Below, piece by piece: positions 18,289 through 26,204 of a DNA stretch of 64,000 bases. The DNA is from JASBTN01 sp965228805 (lineage in GTDB: Bacteria; Pseudomonadota; Alphaproteobacteria; Rhodobacterales; Rhodobacteraceae), in NCBI RefSeq assembly GCF_965228805.1, contig NZ_CBDDIE010000003.1:2852001-2916000 (forward strand). Reading direction: 5' to 3'. Under the pieces are notes generated by a model. It was not told the DNA's origin and searched no databases. It saw nothing but the letters and a program-made list of their open reading frames with translations. Made by a program: the position numbers and the translations under genes. Position 1 is the stretch's first letter; each line of letters opens with the position of its first letter.

Positions 18289-19605
18289 TCAGGCCAGGTT
18301 TTTCAAGATGTCGGTCAGAGTATCGAACAGCGTGTCGATCTCTTGTTCCGAGATGATCAGGGGCGGCGAAAGCGCGATGATGTCACCGGTGACGCGGATC
18401 ATCACACCCGCCTCCCAGGCCTGTTTCATCGCCTCCATGGCGCGCGCGCCCGGGGCGCCGTCGCGCGGGGCCAGCTCGATGGCGCCGACCAGGCCCAGGT
18501 TGCGCAGATCGACCACATTGGGCAGGCCAGCGAGCCCATGCAGGCGCTTCTCCCACTGCGGGGACAGGCGTGCCGCGCGGCCGAACAGATCGTTGCTTTC
18601 ATAGCTTTCCATCGCCGCCAGGGCCGCGGCACAGGCAATCGGATTGGCCGAGTAGGTGTAGCCGTGGAACAGCTCGATCGGCGCATCGGCATTCTGCATC
18701 GCGCTGTCATAGATGCGGTTGTGCACAAAGACCGCGCCCATCGGGATCACGCCGTTGGTCAGACCCTTGGCCGTGGTGATGATGTCGGGGGTCACGCCGA
18801 AGTATTCGGCGGCGGTGGCGGCGCCCAGGCGACCGAAGGCGGTGATGACCTCGTCGAAAATAAGAAGGATCCCGTGCTGGTCGCAGATCTCACGCAGTTT
18901 CTTCAGATAGCCGACCGGCGGCAGCAGCACACCGGTCGATCCGGCCATCGGCTCGACGATCACCGCCGCGATGGTCGAGGCGTCATGCAGGGCGACGATG
19001 CGCTCCAGATCCAAAGCGAACTCTTCACCATGCTCCGGGCAGCCCTTCGAAAAGGCATTGCGTGCGGGATCATGGGTGTGGCGCAGGTGGTCCACGCCGG
19101 TCAGCAGGGTGCCGAAGTGCTTGCGGTTGCCCACGATCCCGCCGACCGAGATGCCGCCAAACCCGGTGCCGTGATAGCCACGCTCGCGGCCGATCAGCCG
19201 GGTCCGCGCGCCGTCGCCGCGCATCCGGTGGTAATGCAGCGCGATCTTCAGCGCGGTATCGACCGACTCCGAACCCGAGTTCGTGTAGAAGACATGATCC
19301 AGGCCACGCGGCATAATGCTTGTCAATTTCGAAGAAAGTTCAAAGGCTTGCGGGTGCGAGAACTGGAAGCTCGGGGCATAGTCCAGCTCATGCGCCTGGG
19401 CCTGGATCGCGGCGGTGATCAAGGGATCGCGGTGGCCCGCGTTGACACACCACAGCCCGGCGGTGGCGTCCATGATCTGGCGCCCATCGGTGCTGGTATA
19501 GTACATCCCCTCGGCCGATTGGATCATTCGCGGGCTTTGATGGAAGTCACGATTGGCCGTGAAGGGCATCCAGAACGACGTCTGATTATTGGGTGTCTGC
19601 AGCAT
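18289..19605 (-). CDS. Class III omega-amino acid:pyruvate aminotransferase
   Basis: PLP transaminase of 438 residues. Motifs are 'FYTNSGSESVDTALKIALHYHRMRG' (cofactor phosphate binding), 'RGYHGTGFGGISVGG', 'LLIFDEVITAFGRLGAATAAEYFGVTPDIITTAKGLTNGVIPMGAVFV' with the Schiff-base Lys in 'TAKGLTNG', and 'ELFHGYTYSANPIACAAALA'. The beta-alanine:pyruvate transaminase group fits best; taurine:pyruvate transaminases are close relatives. The start at 19605 has GGAGGAGGAG upstream; an earlier in-frame ATG at 19644 would encode that purine run as Gly. First gene of a six-gene operon with mmsA, ald and a TRAP importer. Confidence 0.9.
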   Translation of the reverse strand: MLQTPNNQTSFWMPFTANRDFHQSPRMIQSAEGMYYTSTDGRQIMDATAGLWCVNAGHRDPLITAAIQAQAHELDYAPSFQFSHPQAFELSSKLTSIMPRGLDHVFYTNSGSESVDTALKIALHYHRMRGDGARTRLIGRERGYHGTGFGGISVGGIVGNRKHFGTLLTGVDHLRHTHDPARNAFSKGCPEHGEEFALDLERIVALHDASTIAAVIVEPMAGSTGVLLPPVGYLKKLREICDQHGILLIFDEVITAFGRLGAATAAEYFGVTPDIITTAKGLTNGVIPMGAVFVHNRIYDSAMQNADAPIELFHGYTYSANPIACAAALAAMESYESNDLFGRAARLSPQWEKRLHGLAGLPNVVDLRNLGLVGAIELAPRDGAPGARAMEAMKQAWEAGVMIRVTGDIIALSPPLIISEQEIDTLFDTLTDILKNLA

Positions 19606-19724
19606 CGCGGCTCCTCCTCCGAGCGGGATGAATTGTGATGACAAACACTGGCATGAGCAGGCCTGGCGGGTCAGTCCGTATTCTCCGGAAACGCTAACTC
19701 ATTGAAAACACGTATGCCGCATGG

Positions 19725-19736
19725 TAAAGCGCTTTA
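19725..19736. promoter_or_regulatory. Palindrome TAAAGCGCTTTA before the XRE regulator
   Basis: A perfect 12-base palindrome sits three bases upstream of the XRE-cupin start codon and within the shared gap with the transaminase operon. XRE proteins often bind such dyads, so it is a candidate autoregulatory site. Confidence 0.45.
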
Positions 19737-19739
19737 GAT

Positions 19740-20309
19740 ATGAAGCGGGGAAGCACAAAGCCGGATCTGGAGACTGCGAAACGCCTGCGCGTGATTCGCA
19801 CCGCCAAGGGGCTGAGCCAGAGGAAACTGGCCAAGCTGTCAGGCGTGGGCAGTGGCACGATTTCGTTGATCGAAAGCGGCACGACCCAGCCGTCGGTGGC
19901 CTTGCTCAAACGCATCCTGCACGGTGCCGATGTGAGTCTGGGATATTTCTTCAGCTTCGATCTTCAGGAAACCGAGAAGGTGTTCTTCCGCGCGGATGAA
20001 CATCGCGACCTCGGCTCTGCCGGGGTGTCCTATTGGCTTATTGCCGGGGACCGCCAGAACCGGAAAATCCAGATGCTTTTGGAGGAATACGACCCGGGCA
20101 CGGATTCCGGGCGTTCCGACCTGTCTCACGAAGGCGAGGAATGCGCGGTGGTCCTGTCGGGTCACCTCGAAGTCACGGTGGACGGGGAGACCACCGTTCT
20201 GGGGCCGGGGGATGCCTATTACTTCGACAGCCGCCTGCCGCACCGCTTCCGCAACATTGGCGATACCCCCTGCAAGGTGGTGAGCGCCTGCACACCGCCG
20301 ACGTTCTGA
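19740..20309 (+). CDS. XRE-family regulator with C-terminal cupin domain
   Basis: Regulator of 189 residues with an HTH_3 domain at about 12-68 ('LRVIRTAKGLSQRKLAKLSGVGSGTISLIESGTTQPSVALLKRIL') followed by a cupin barrel ('EEYDPGTDSGRSDLSHEGEECAVVLSGHLEVTVDGETTVLGPGDAYYFDSRLPHRFRN'). This architecture occurs in PuuR-like regulators of amine and amino-acid breakdown, where the cupin senses the substrate. It is divergent from the transaminase-TRAP operon and is its likely regulator. The ATG at 19740 has no strong ribosome site. Confidence 0.88.
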   Translation: MKRGSTKPDLETAKRLRVIRTAKGLSQRKLAKLSGVGSGTISLIESGTTQPSVALLKRILHGADVSLGYFFSFDLQETEKVFFRADEHRDLGSAGVSYWLIAGDRQNRKIQMLLEEYDPGTDSGRSDLSHEGEECAVVLSGHLEVTVDGETTVLGPGDAYYFDSRLPHRFRNIGDTPCKVVSACTPPTF

Positions 20310-20353
20310 GCCCTACCATCCAGTAGATGATAAAACGGAGACGGCTGGATGGA

Positions 20354-21172
20354 TCACTCTTCCGCCGGGGACACGGCCCGCTGATAGAGGTGCCACGTGG
20401 TGTGGCCCAGGATCGGCAGGCTGAAGATCAGACCCAGAAACGCCGGAACCATCGACACCAGAACGGTGACCGAGATGATCGCCGCCCAGATGAGCATGAC
20501 CACCGGGTTCTCGGTGACAACGCGAATGGATGTGAGCATGGCGGAAACGAAGTCGATTTCCCGGTCGAGCAACAGGGGCATGGCAACGACGGTCACCGTG
20601 AACAGGACCGCCGACAGAAACGCGCCCGCGCAGGTGCCAATGGCCAGGAAGGTCCAGCCCTCCGGTGTGAAGAAAACGGCGTTCAGGAACCCGTCGAGAT
20701 CCGAGAAGGAGGCATCCTGCAGGGTGATCGCCAGCCAAAGCCGCACCTGGTACATCCACACCCAGAATATGAACAGGGTGACAAAGGCCATCCAACCCAT
20801 CTCGCGCTTGCGTTGGTGTGCCATGACGGTCAGGATGTCCGACCAGCCGAAGCTCTGACCCTTCTGCAAGCGACGGGACATCTCATAAAGCCCTGCGGCG
20901 GCGAAGGGGGCAACCAGCGGAAAGCCGACAATGGCGGGGATGATCATCCAGATCTTGCCGAGCCAGACCAGGCTCCAGACAAGCAGGATCCCGAAAACCG
21001 CATAAAATAGGCCGAAGAAGCCGCTCATCAAAGGACGGGCAAGAAAATCGGAAAGCCCGGCTTTCAGCGACGCGGTGATATCCCCCGCGGTCACCGTGTT
21101 GACCTCGGGCATGACCGACGGCGGTGGCGTAAGATCATCCGGTGGCGTGGAGTCTTTCGTCTTGGATGTCAT
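20354..21172 (-). CDS. DUF2189 integral membrane protein
   Basis: Protein of 272 residues with about six membrane segments after a polar proline-rich head ('TPPDDLTPPPSVMPEVNT'). The DUF2189 pattern is seen in 'ITASLKAGLSDFLARPLMSGFFGLFYAVFGILL', 'LVAPFAAAGLYEMSRRLQKGQSFGWSDIL' and the C-terminal 'SLPILGHTTWHLYQRAV'. The start at 21172 has GGGAGGAG nine bases upstream. No function is established for the family; some versions carry cytochrome-oxidase-like names. It is convergent with the XRE regulator and has its own promoter region upstream. Confidence 0.85.
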   Translation of the reverse strand: MTSKTKDSTPPDDLTPPPSVMPEVNTVTAGDITASLKAGLSDFLARPLMSGFFGLFYAVFGILLVWSLVWLGKIWMIIPAIVGFPLVAPFAAAGLYEMSRRLQKGQSFGWSDILTVMAHQRKREMGWMAFVTLFIFWVWMYQVRLWLAITLQDASFSDLDGFLNAVFFTPEGWTFLAIGTCAGAFLSAVLFTVTVVAMPLLLDREIDFVSAMLTSIRVVTENPVVMLIWAAIISVTVLVSMVPAFLGLIFSLPILGHTTWHLYQRAVSPAEE

Positions 21173-21496
21173 GACACACTCCTCCCTGAACATGGCAGCG
21201 CGCTGGTCCGTCTGCAAACAGACGTCACTCTGAGACAGACATCCCTCCTCCGCCTACAAGTCTGCATATGGTGGGGTACTGGGGCAAGCCCTCGCCAGTC
21301 GGACCGGTAAGCTGGAGCCTTGATAATTGCGACTTAAGCCTGCGTGCCTAACAAACCGGCGGGTTCTTATGGGTGAGTAAAGCGTATGCCGACGCATAAA
21401 GCGCATGGCTCATTCGCTTCAAAAAGCGATGGTAAACCCGAAGCCGACGGTCGAACCCGGGTCCAACTGATAAACTCATCCCGTCGGTTTTCGGCT
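21173..21496. other. Intergenic region upstream of DUF2189 and downstream of SLC13 gene
   Basis: No gene seen. It holds small dyads: TATGC-CGAC-GCATA at 21385-21398 and TCGCTT-CAAA-AAGCGA at 21414-21429. The second is a modest hairpin that may end the minus-strand SLC13 transcript. Confidence 0.4.
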
Positions 21497-23380
21497 TCAG
21501 AACACCAGGTTCAGCATGGTGATCGAGACCACCAGGAACAGCACGGTCATCACCCCGCCCGCGCGCACGAAATCCTTCACCTGATAGCCTGCGGGGCCCA
21601 TGATCAGCGCATTGACCTGGTGGGTCGGCACGATGAAGGAGTTCGAGGTCGAGATCGCCACGGTCAGCGCGAACAGCGCCGGGTCCGCCCCGGCCGCGCT
21701 GGCGATGGACACGGCCAGAGGCACCAGCAGCACAGTGGCGCCGACATTGGACATGACCAGCGAGAATCCGGTCGCCAGGATCGCGATTGCCACCTGCAAG
21801 ACCACCACCGGCAACCCGTCCGTCACCGCCAGCACCTGCGCGGCAATCCATTCCGCCGTGCCGGTCGACTGCACCGCTTGCCCCAGCGGGATCAGAGAGG
21901 CCAACAGGAACACCGTGTTCCAGCCGACCGCGCGATAGGCCTCGTCGATGCTCAGCACGCGGCTGAGCAACATGCCCACAGCCCCGGTCATCAGGCAGAG
22001 CGACAGGCGCACGTCGCTGAACAGGATCAGGGACAGCGAGATGGCGAAGAAGAACAGCGCCCAGCCAACCTTGTGCGGGCGCACCTCCTCCTGCGGGAAA
22101 TCGCTGGTAACGATCACCAGGTCGCGGTCGGACTTCAGCCTTGTCAGGTTGTCCCACTTGGTGTGCGCGACCAGCATGTCGCCGGCCTGGAACTTGACCA
22201 GGCCGATGGCGGTGGCCTCGTGATCCTCGGTCTCGACATGGCTGAGCGTCTCTTCACCGCGATGAATGGCAAGCAGGCTCAGCCCGTAGGTCTTGCGCAA
22301 CAAGAGCTCACGCGGGCATTTGCCGATCAGGCGGCTGTCGGGCGGGATCACCACCTCGGCCACCCCGGCGTTGGTGGCGGCGAATTCCTCGGAAAACACG
22401 TCCAGCTCGCCGCGAATGGTCAGGCCGAACTTCTGCGCGAATTCCTGCACCACCGTGCGCTTGCCGATCACGCCGATGCGGCAGGGCGCGGCAATCGGCG
22501 CGGTCAGCACCTGCACCATCGACACCTTGCCCTTGTAGAAGGTCGAGATGATGTAAAGGTGATTTTCCAGGTTGATATCGGCCAGGATCTGCCCGACCAG
22601 CGGGCTGTCGGCGGGCACGTCGATCTCGAACACGGAAGCGCGCAGCCCGTAGACGCGCTTGAGGTAATCCGACATGCCCTGGCCGCGGGTGCCGTCCTCC
22701 TTGCCGTTGTTGCCGGGCAGCACCAGACGCCCCAGCACCAGGAAATATATTATCCCGGTCGCCACCAGGGCCAGGCCGATGGGCGTGACGGAAAACAGTT
22801 CGAAATTCGCCATCTGCCGATCCGTCGGCAGCCCCTCATTCGCCGTGGCGATCAGGTCATTCAACAGGATCAGAGGGGAGGAGCCGACCATCGTCATGGT
22901 CCCGCCCAGGATCGCACAGAATCCCATCGGCATCAGCAGGCGCGCCAGCGGAATGCCGGTGCGCACGGAGATCCGGCTGACCACCGGCAGGAACAGCGCC
23001 GCGGCGCCGACGTTTTGCAGGAAGCTCGAAATCGTTCCCACAGTGCCGGACACAATCGGCAGCACCCGCTGTTCGGTGCTGCCGCCGTATTTCAGGATCC
23101 AGGCCGCCACCTTGTTCATGATCCCGGTCTTGTCCAATCCCGCCCCCACGATCATCACCGCAATGATCGAGATGACCGCGTTCGAGGCGAAACCGTTGAA
23201 CAGCTCGTTCACATTGGCCAGGGACGACAGGCCGGGCAGGTAGCTGAGCATGCCCAGCAGAACCAGGATCAGGATCGCTGCCAGGTCGATGCGTATGACC
23301 TCGGAGACGAAAAGGAAGATGGTAAACCCCAGAACCAGCATGACCGCGGCCATTTCGGTGGTAAAAATAAGGTTCTCCAT
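21497..23380 (-). CDS. SLC13-family permease with central RCK_C (TrkA-C) domains
   Basis: Membrane transporter of 627 residues. Two membrane halves, each with a helical-hairpin motif ('FLQNVGAAALFLPVV', 'MSNVGATVLLVPLAV'), flank a soluble stretch at about 210-400 with two TrkA-C like folds ('VFEIDVPADSPLVGQILADI', 'VAEVVIPPDSRLIGKCPREL'). This is the SLC13/DASS architecture used for sulfate, dicarboxylates or other anions, often Na+-coupled; the exact anion is unknown. The start is ATG 23380 with GGGAGG upstream; a GTG one codon earlier is too close to the site. It stands alone. Confidence 0.9.
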   Translation of the reverse strand: MENLIFTTEMAAVMLVLGFTIFLFVSEVIRIDLAAILILVLLGMLSYLPGLSSLANVNELFNGFASNAVISIIAVMIVGAGLDKTGIMNKVAAWILKYGGSTEQRVLPIVSGTVGTISSFLQNVGAAALFLPVVSRISVRTGIPLARLLMPMGFCAILGGTMTMVGSSPLILLNDLIATANEGLPTDRQMANFELFSVTPIGLALVATGIIYFLVLGRLVLPGNNGKEDGTRGQGMSDYLKRVYGLRASVFEIDVPADSPLVGQILADINLENHLYIISTFYKGKVSMVQVLTAPIAAPCRIGVIGKRTVVQEFAQKFGLTIRGELDVFSEEFAATNAGVAEVVIPPDSRLIGKCPRELLLRKTYGLSLLAIHRGEETLSHVETEDHEATAIGLVKFQAGDMLVAHTKWDNLTRLKSDRDLVIVTSDFPQEEVRPHKVGWALFFFAISLSLILFSDVRLSLCLMTGAVGMLLSRVLSIDEAYRAVGWNTVFLLASLIPLGQAVQSTGTAEWIAAQVLAVTDGLPVVVLQVAIAILATGFSLVMSNVGATVLLVPLAVSIASAAGADPALFALTVAISTSNSFIVPTHQVNALIMGPAGYQVKDFVRAGGVMTVLFLVVSITMLNLVF

Positions 23381-23891
23381 CACATCCTCCCTGTCCGTGC
23401 CCCGTAAAGTCCCAGGCCTTTCCCCCAGTCAGGCGGATCATTCCGCCTGTGACAAGCCTTCTTCGGTTCTTTTGCGCCGTTCGACCCGCTTAAGCTCGCC
23501 AACTCCCCCACGGATGTGCGAAGAATGGTTTCAGCCGCGGCCTCCCATCAGCGACGCAGGTCACCTCAACTGATTTTGATTCCACAATAGAGGGAGGGTT
23601 TGGCCTGGCCTTGCTTCCTTCTGAAGCGGGCTATGATTTGACCCATACTTACGAGTAGCCAGGTTTCAGACGTTGGTCAGGCGTGCGGCGAATGGCTGCT
23701 TTCGCCCAGAGTGTCCAAGTTTACTCCCGACCCAAAGCCGCTGTTCGCTTCGGCGGCGGACGCTGCGTCGCAACGTTCCCCTAAGCGGGCATTGAAGGAC
23801 CTTGCAGCAATCTGAAGCCTTTTACAGCGGCTATGCGGGACAAGTAGTCAGCCTTTTGTTCAAACAGGCTGCGGGAAGCCTTTGGGGCAAA
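23381..23891. other. Intergenic region between SLC13 permease and GntR gene
   Basis: No credible gene is seen in 511 bases. A hairpin at 23430-23449 (CAGGCGGA-TCAT-TCCGCCTG) lies about 50 bases upstream of the permease start and could be an operator or leader stem for it. The rest shows nothing I recognise. Confidence 0.4.
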
Positions 23892-24575
23892 TCACATCGC
23901 GTCCAGCGTATGCGTTAGCCCGTTGCGGATATGGTCTTCCAGGAGCTGCTTGGCCTTCGCCGCATCACGGGCCAGCGCCGCGTCAAACATGGCCTTGTGT
24001 TCCAGAACCGCATCTTCGCCGCGATAGGTCAACACCAGCATCTGGTAGCGCAGGTATTTGTCATAGAGGGTCGAGTGCAGCGACAGAAGGTTCCTGGAGT
24101 TGCACGCCTCGATCATGGCCAGGTGGAACTCCCAGTCATAGCGCTTCCACAGCTCCTTTTCGGAGTGATCACCCGCCAGCATGCGCTGTTCCATCAGGTG
24201 CAGCTTGTGGTGGGCGGCGACCAGATTGCCTTCCCAGTCGGTGTCGCCGTTTTCGATCGACTCCTCCAGGGCATGGCATTCCAGCAGGACGCGCAGTTCG
24301 GCGATCTCGATCAGATCTTCGCGCGAAACGGGGGTGACGAAGAAGCCGCGTTGTTCGGGGGACTCGACGAACCCTTCGCTGGCCAGCCGGTTCAGGGTCT
24401 CGCGCAACGTCGACGAACTGGCCGAATAGCGTTGCTTCAACGCTTCCAGCTTCAGCTTGGCGCCGGGGGTCAGCTCACCAAAGATGATGTCGTGCTTGAT
24501 CCGCTGATAGGTGCTGGACCCGACGGTGGTGAGCTGCTTGTTCATGCCTTTGTCCGTTTTTTTCTGGATTGCCAT
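23892..24575 (-). CDS. GntR-family transcriptional regulator, FCD subfamily
   Basis: Regulator of 227 residues: winged helix at about 20-85 ('YQRIKHDIIFGELTPGAKLKLEALKQRYSASSSTLRETLNRLASEGFVE') and an FCD effector domain ('EIAELRVLLECHALEESI', 'WEFHLAMIEACNS', 'EHKAMFDAALARD'). Start ATG 24575 is uncertain: GGGGAGG lies about 13 bases upstream, and a TTG four codons earlier sits nearer to it. The target is unknown; the divergent neighbour is a broken gene, and the SLC13 permease beyond it on the same strand is a candidate. Confidence 0.87.
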   Translation of the reverse strand: MAIQKKTDKGMNKQLTTVGSSTYQRIKHDIIFGELTPGAKLKLEALKQRYSASSSTLRETLNRLASEGFVESPEQRGFFVTPVSREDLIEIAELRVLLECHALEESIENGDTDWEGNLVAAHHKLHLMEQRMLAGDHSEKELWKRYDWEFHLAMIEACNSRNLLSLHSTLYDKYLRYQMLVLTYRGEDAVLEHKAMFDAALARDAAKAKQLLEDHIRNGLTHTLDAM

Positions 24576-24633
24576 CTTAAGCAACACCTCCCCTCAATGC
24601 CTACAATAACTCAATAAATCAGCTAAAACAAAA

Positions 24634-24646
24634 AATATCAGATATT
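24634..24646. promoter_or_regulatory. AATATC-A-GATATT dyad upstream of GntR gene
   Basis: A 13-base perfect dyad lies in an AT-rich stretch between the GntR gene and the divergent chimeric remnant. Candidate operator or promoter element. Confidence 0.35.
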
Positions 24647-24753
24647 ATTGCAAATCGCATTGCCTGGCCCTGGGGTGAGGCAACGCGGCAGGCGACTCGG
24701 TTTGCCCAGGAAACGAAGGCGCAGGAACTGCGCAGATCAGAGGGGCTGACCCG

Positions 24754-25142
24754 GTGCAGAATGTTCAAATTGCAATCGCGGGTGTGGGGCTGGTCGGCCG
24801 ACGCCATGCGGATGCCATCAACCACCTCAAACACGTGACGCTTTGCGGCGTGGTGGATCCCAGCGACGCCGGGCGTGCCTTTGCCAGGGAACGCGGCGTG
24901 CCCTGTTGTGATACGCTGGGAGAGCTCTTTGCGGCGCAGTCGCCGGACGGGGTTGTCCTGGCGACACCGACGCTTCTGCATGTGGAGCAGGGGCTGGACT
25001 GCGTGCAGCGCGGTTGCCCGGTTCTGGTCGAAAACCCCTGGCCACCTCGGCCGAGGCGGCGCAGTTGCTGGTGGATCAGGCCGAAGCGGCCGATGTGCCC
25101 GTTCTGGTGGGGCACCACCGGCGTCACAACCCGCTGATCCGC
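24754..25142 (+). pseudogene. Gfo/Idh/MocA oxidoreductase N-terminal remnant
   Basis: The start reads 'MQNVQIAIAGVGLVGRRHADAINHLKHVTLCGVVDP', the NAD-binding Rossmann fold of Gfo/Idh/MocA enzymes, and continues to 'DGVVLATPTLLHVEQGLDCVQRGCPVLVE'. The frame then slips near 25031-25040; the next frame supplies the expected 'KPLATSAEAAQLLVDQAEAADVPVLVGHHRRHNPLIRKA'. One missing base explains this. The C-terminal domain of about 200 residues is absent, and sequence passes directly into a TPP-enzyme C-terminus. So this is a decayed, truncated gene. Confidence 0.8.
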
Positions 25143-25733
25143 AAGGCGCTGCCGGAAGATGCGATTATCACCACCGACGTGGGCTGGAACAAGAACGGGG
25201 TCGGGCAGCAGTTCGACATCCTGACGCCGGGCTCGATCCTGACGCCGGGCGGGTTTGCCACCATGGGTTTCGGCCCGCCCGGTGCCATCGGAGCCAAGCT
25301 AGCCGCACCTGATCGTGTGGTGGTCAGCCTAGTGGGCGACGGCGGCTTCGGTCAGAACCCGTCGATGCTGGCCACCGCGGTCGAGCTGGACCTGGGCATC
25401 ATCTGGCTGGTGATGAACAACAACGCTTTCGGCACCATCGCGGGCCTGCAAAAGGCGCATTATGGCCTGACCTATGGCACGACCTTTCCGGGCTCGGCCG
25501 CTGCGCCCACGAACGGTCCGGGCTACGCGGACATCGCGCGGGCCTATGGCGCCGAGGGGCACCGGCTGAGCGCGGCGGATGAGCTGTTGCCTGCGTTGGA
25601 GGCGGCGATTGCCGGCGGCAAGCCCACCGTCCTGGACGTCCCGATGATCAACAACCCGACCCCCACGACCGGGCATTGGAACATCCTTGATATCTATTCG
25701 CCCGACAAGGATGTCAGCCACGTCGCGACGTGA
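25143..25733 (+). pseudogene. Thiamine-diphosphate enzyme C-terminal remnant (acetolactate-synthase-like)
   Basis: About 196 codons read 'ALPEDAIITTDVGWNKNGVGQQF...FATMGFGPPGAIGAKLA', then the ThDP-binding motif 'VGDGGFGQNPSMLATAVELDLGIIWLVMNNNAFGT', with the GDG and NN ends visible. It closes with 'GKPTVLDVPMINNPTPTTGHWNILDIYSPDK'. These are the last third of an acetolactate-synthase-like decarboxylase/ligase of about 550-600 residues; the N-terminal PYR and middle domains are missing. It is in frame with the tail of the Gfo/Idh/MocA fragment, so a deletion joined two genes. An ATG-independent fusion product is possible but unlikely to work. Confidence 0.8.
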
Positions 25734-25783
25734 CGCAAACCGGGCCGGGGCAGGGATGCCTCGGCCTTTTCGGAGACCAAGCC

Positions 25784-26194
25784 ATGTTCAAGACCATTCT
25801 GATCCCGCTCGCGCTCGACCATGCTGAGCTGTTCCCCAAACAGGTCGAGGTCGCGCGCCGCCTGCTGGCGCCCGGCGGGCGGATGCTGGCGGCGTCCGTG
25901 ATCGAGGACATCCCGACCTTCGCAGCCGAATACATGATCGTGCGCCTGGACCCGCAGGAGGTACGCCGCGAAATGAAACGCGCCGTGGCCTCCGCCCTGA
26001 AACCCTATCCGGAAATCGAGAGCGCGATCCTGACCGGAAAGCCGGGTGTCGTCCTGGCGGACCATGCGGCCAGCCTTGACGCGGACCTGATCGTCACCTG
26101 CGCCAGCCGTCCAGGCAGCGATGGCTACGCACTGGGCTCCACTGCATCACGCCTGACCCGGAGGGCAAGCTGTTCGGTTGTGGTCGTGCGCTAG
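25784..26194 (+). CDS. Universal stress protein (UspA family)
   Basis: Protein of 136 residues with a single Usp domain: 'MFKTILIPLALDHAELFPKQVEVARRLL' at the start and 'ADLIVTCASRPGSDGYALGSTASRLTRRASCSVVVVR' at the end. The usual ATP-binding pattern G-x2-G-x9-G-[ST] is only partly kept. GGAG precedes ATG 25784. It lies 50 bases after the TPP-enzyme remnant and converges on the chemoreceptor gene. UspA domains of this kind often accompany transporter operons; here no intact partner is adjacent. Confidence 0.85.
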   Translation: MFKTILIPLALDHAELFPKQVEVARRLLAPGGRMLAASVIEDIPTFAAEYMIVRLDPQEVRREMKRAVASALKPYPEIESAILTGKPGVVLADHAASLDADLIVTCASRPGSDGYALGSTASRLTRRASCSVVVVR

Positions 26195-26204
26195 GCCACA
26201 TGCC

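Noticed and set aside
21386..23407. Long plus-strand open frame opposite the SLC13 permease
   Set aside because: The minus strand gives a convincing membrane transporter with a ribosome site; the plus-strand product is low-complexity (Gln, His, Arg).
24754..25733. A genuine new two-domain oxidoreductase-TPP enzyme fusion
   Set aside because: A frameshift precedes the junction, both parents are truncated at domain-incomplete points, and the TPP part lacks its PYR domain, so a deletion relic is the simpler reading.
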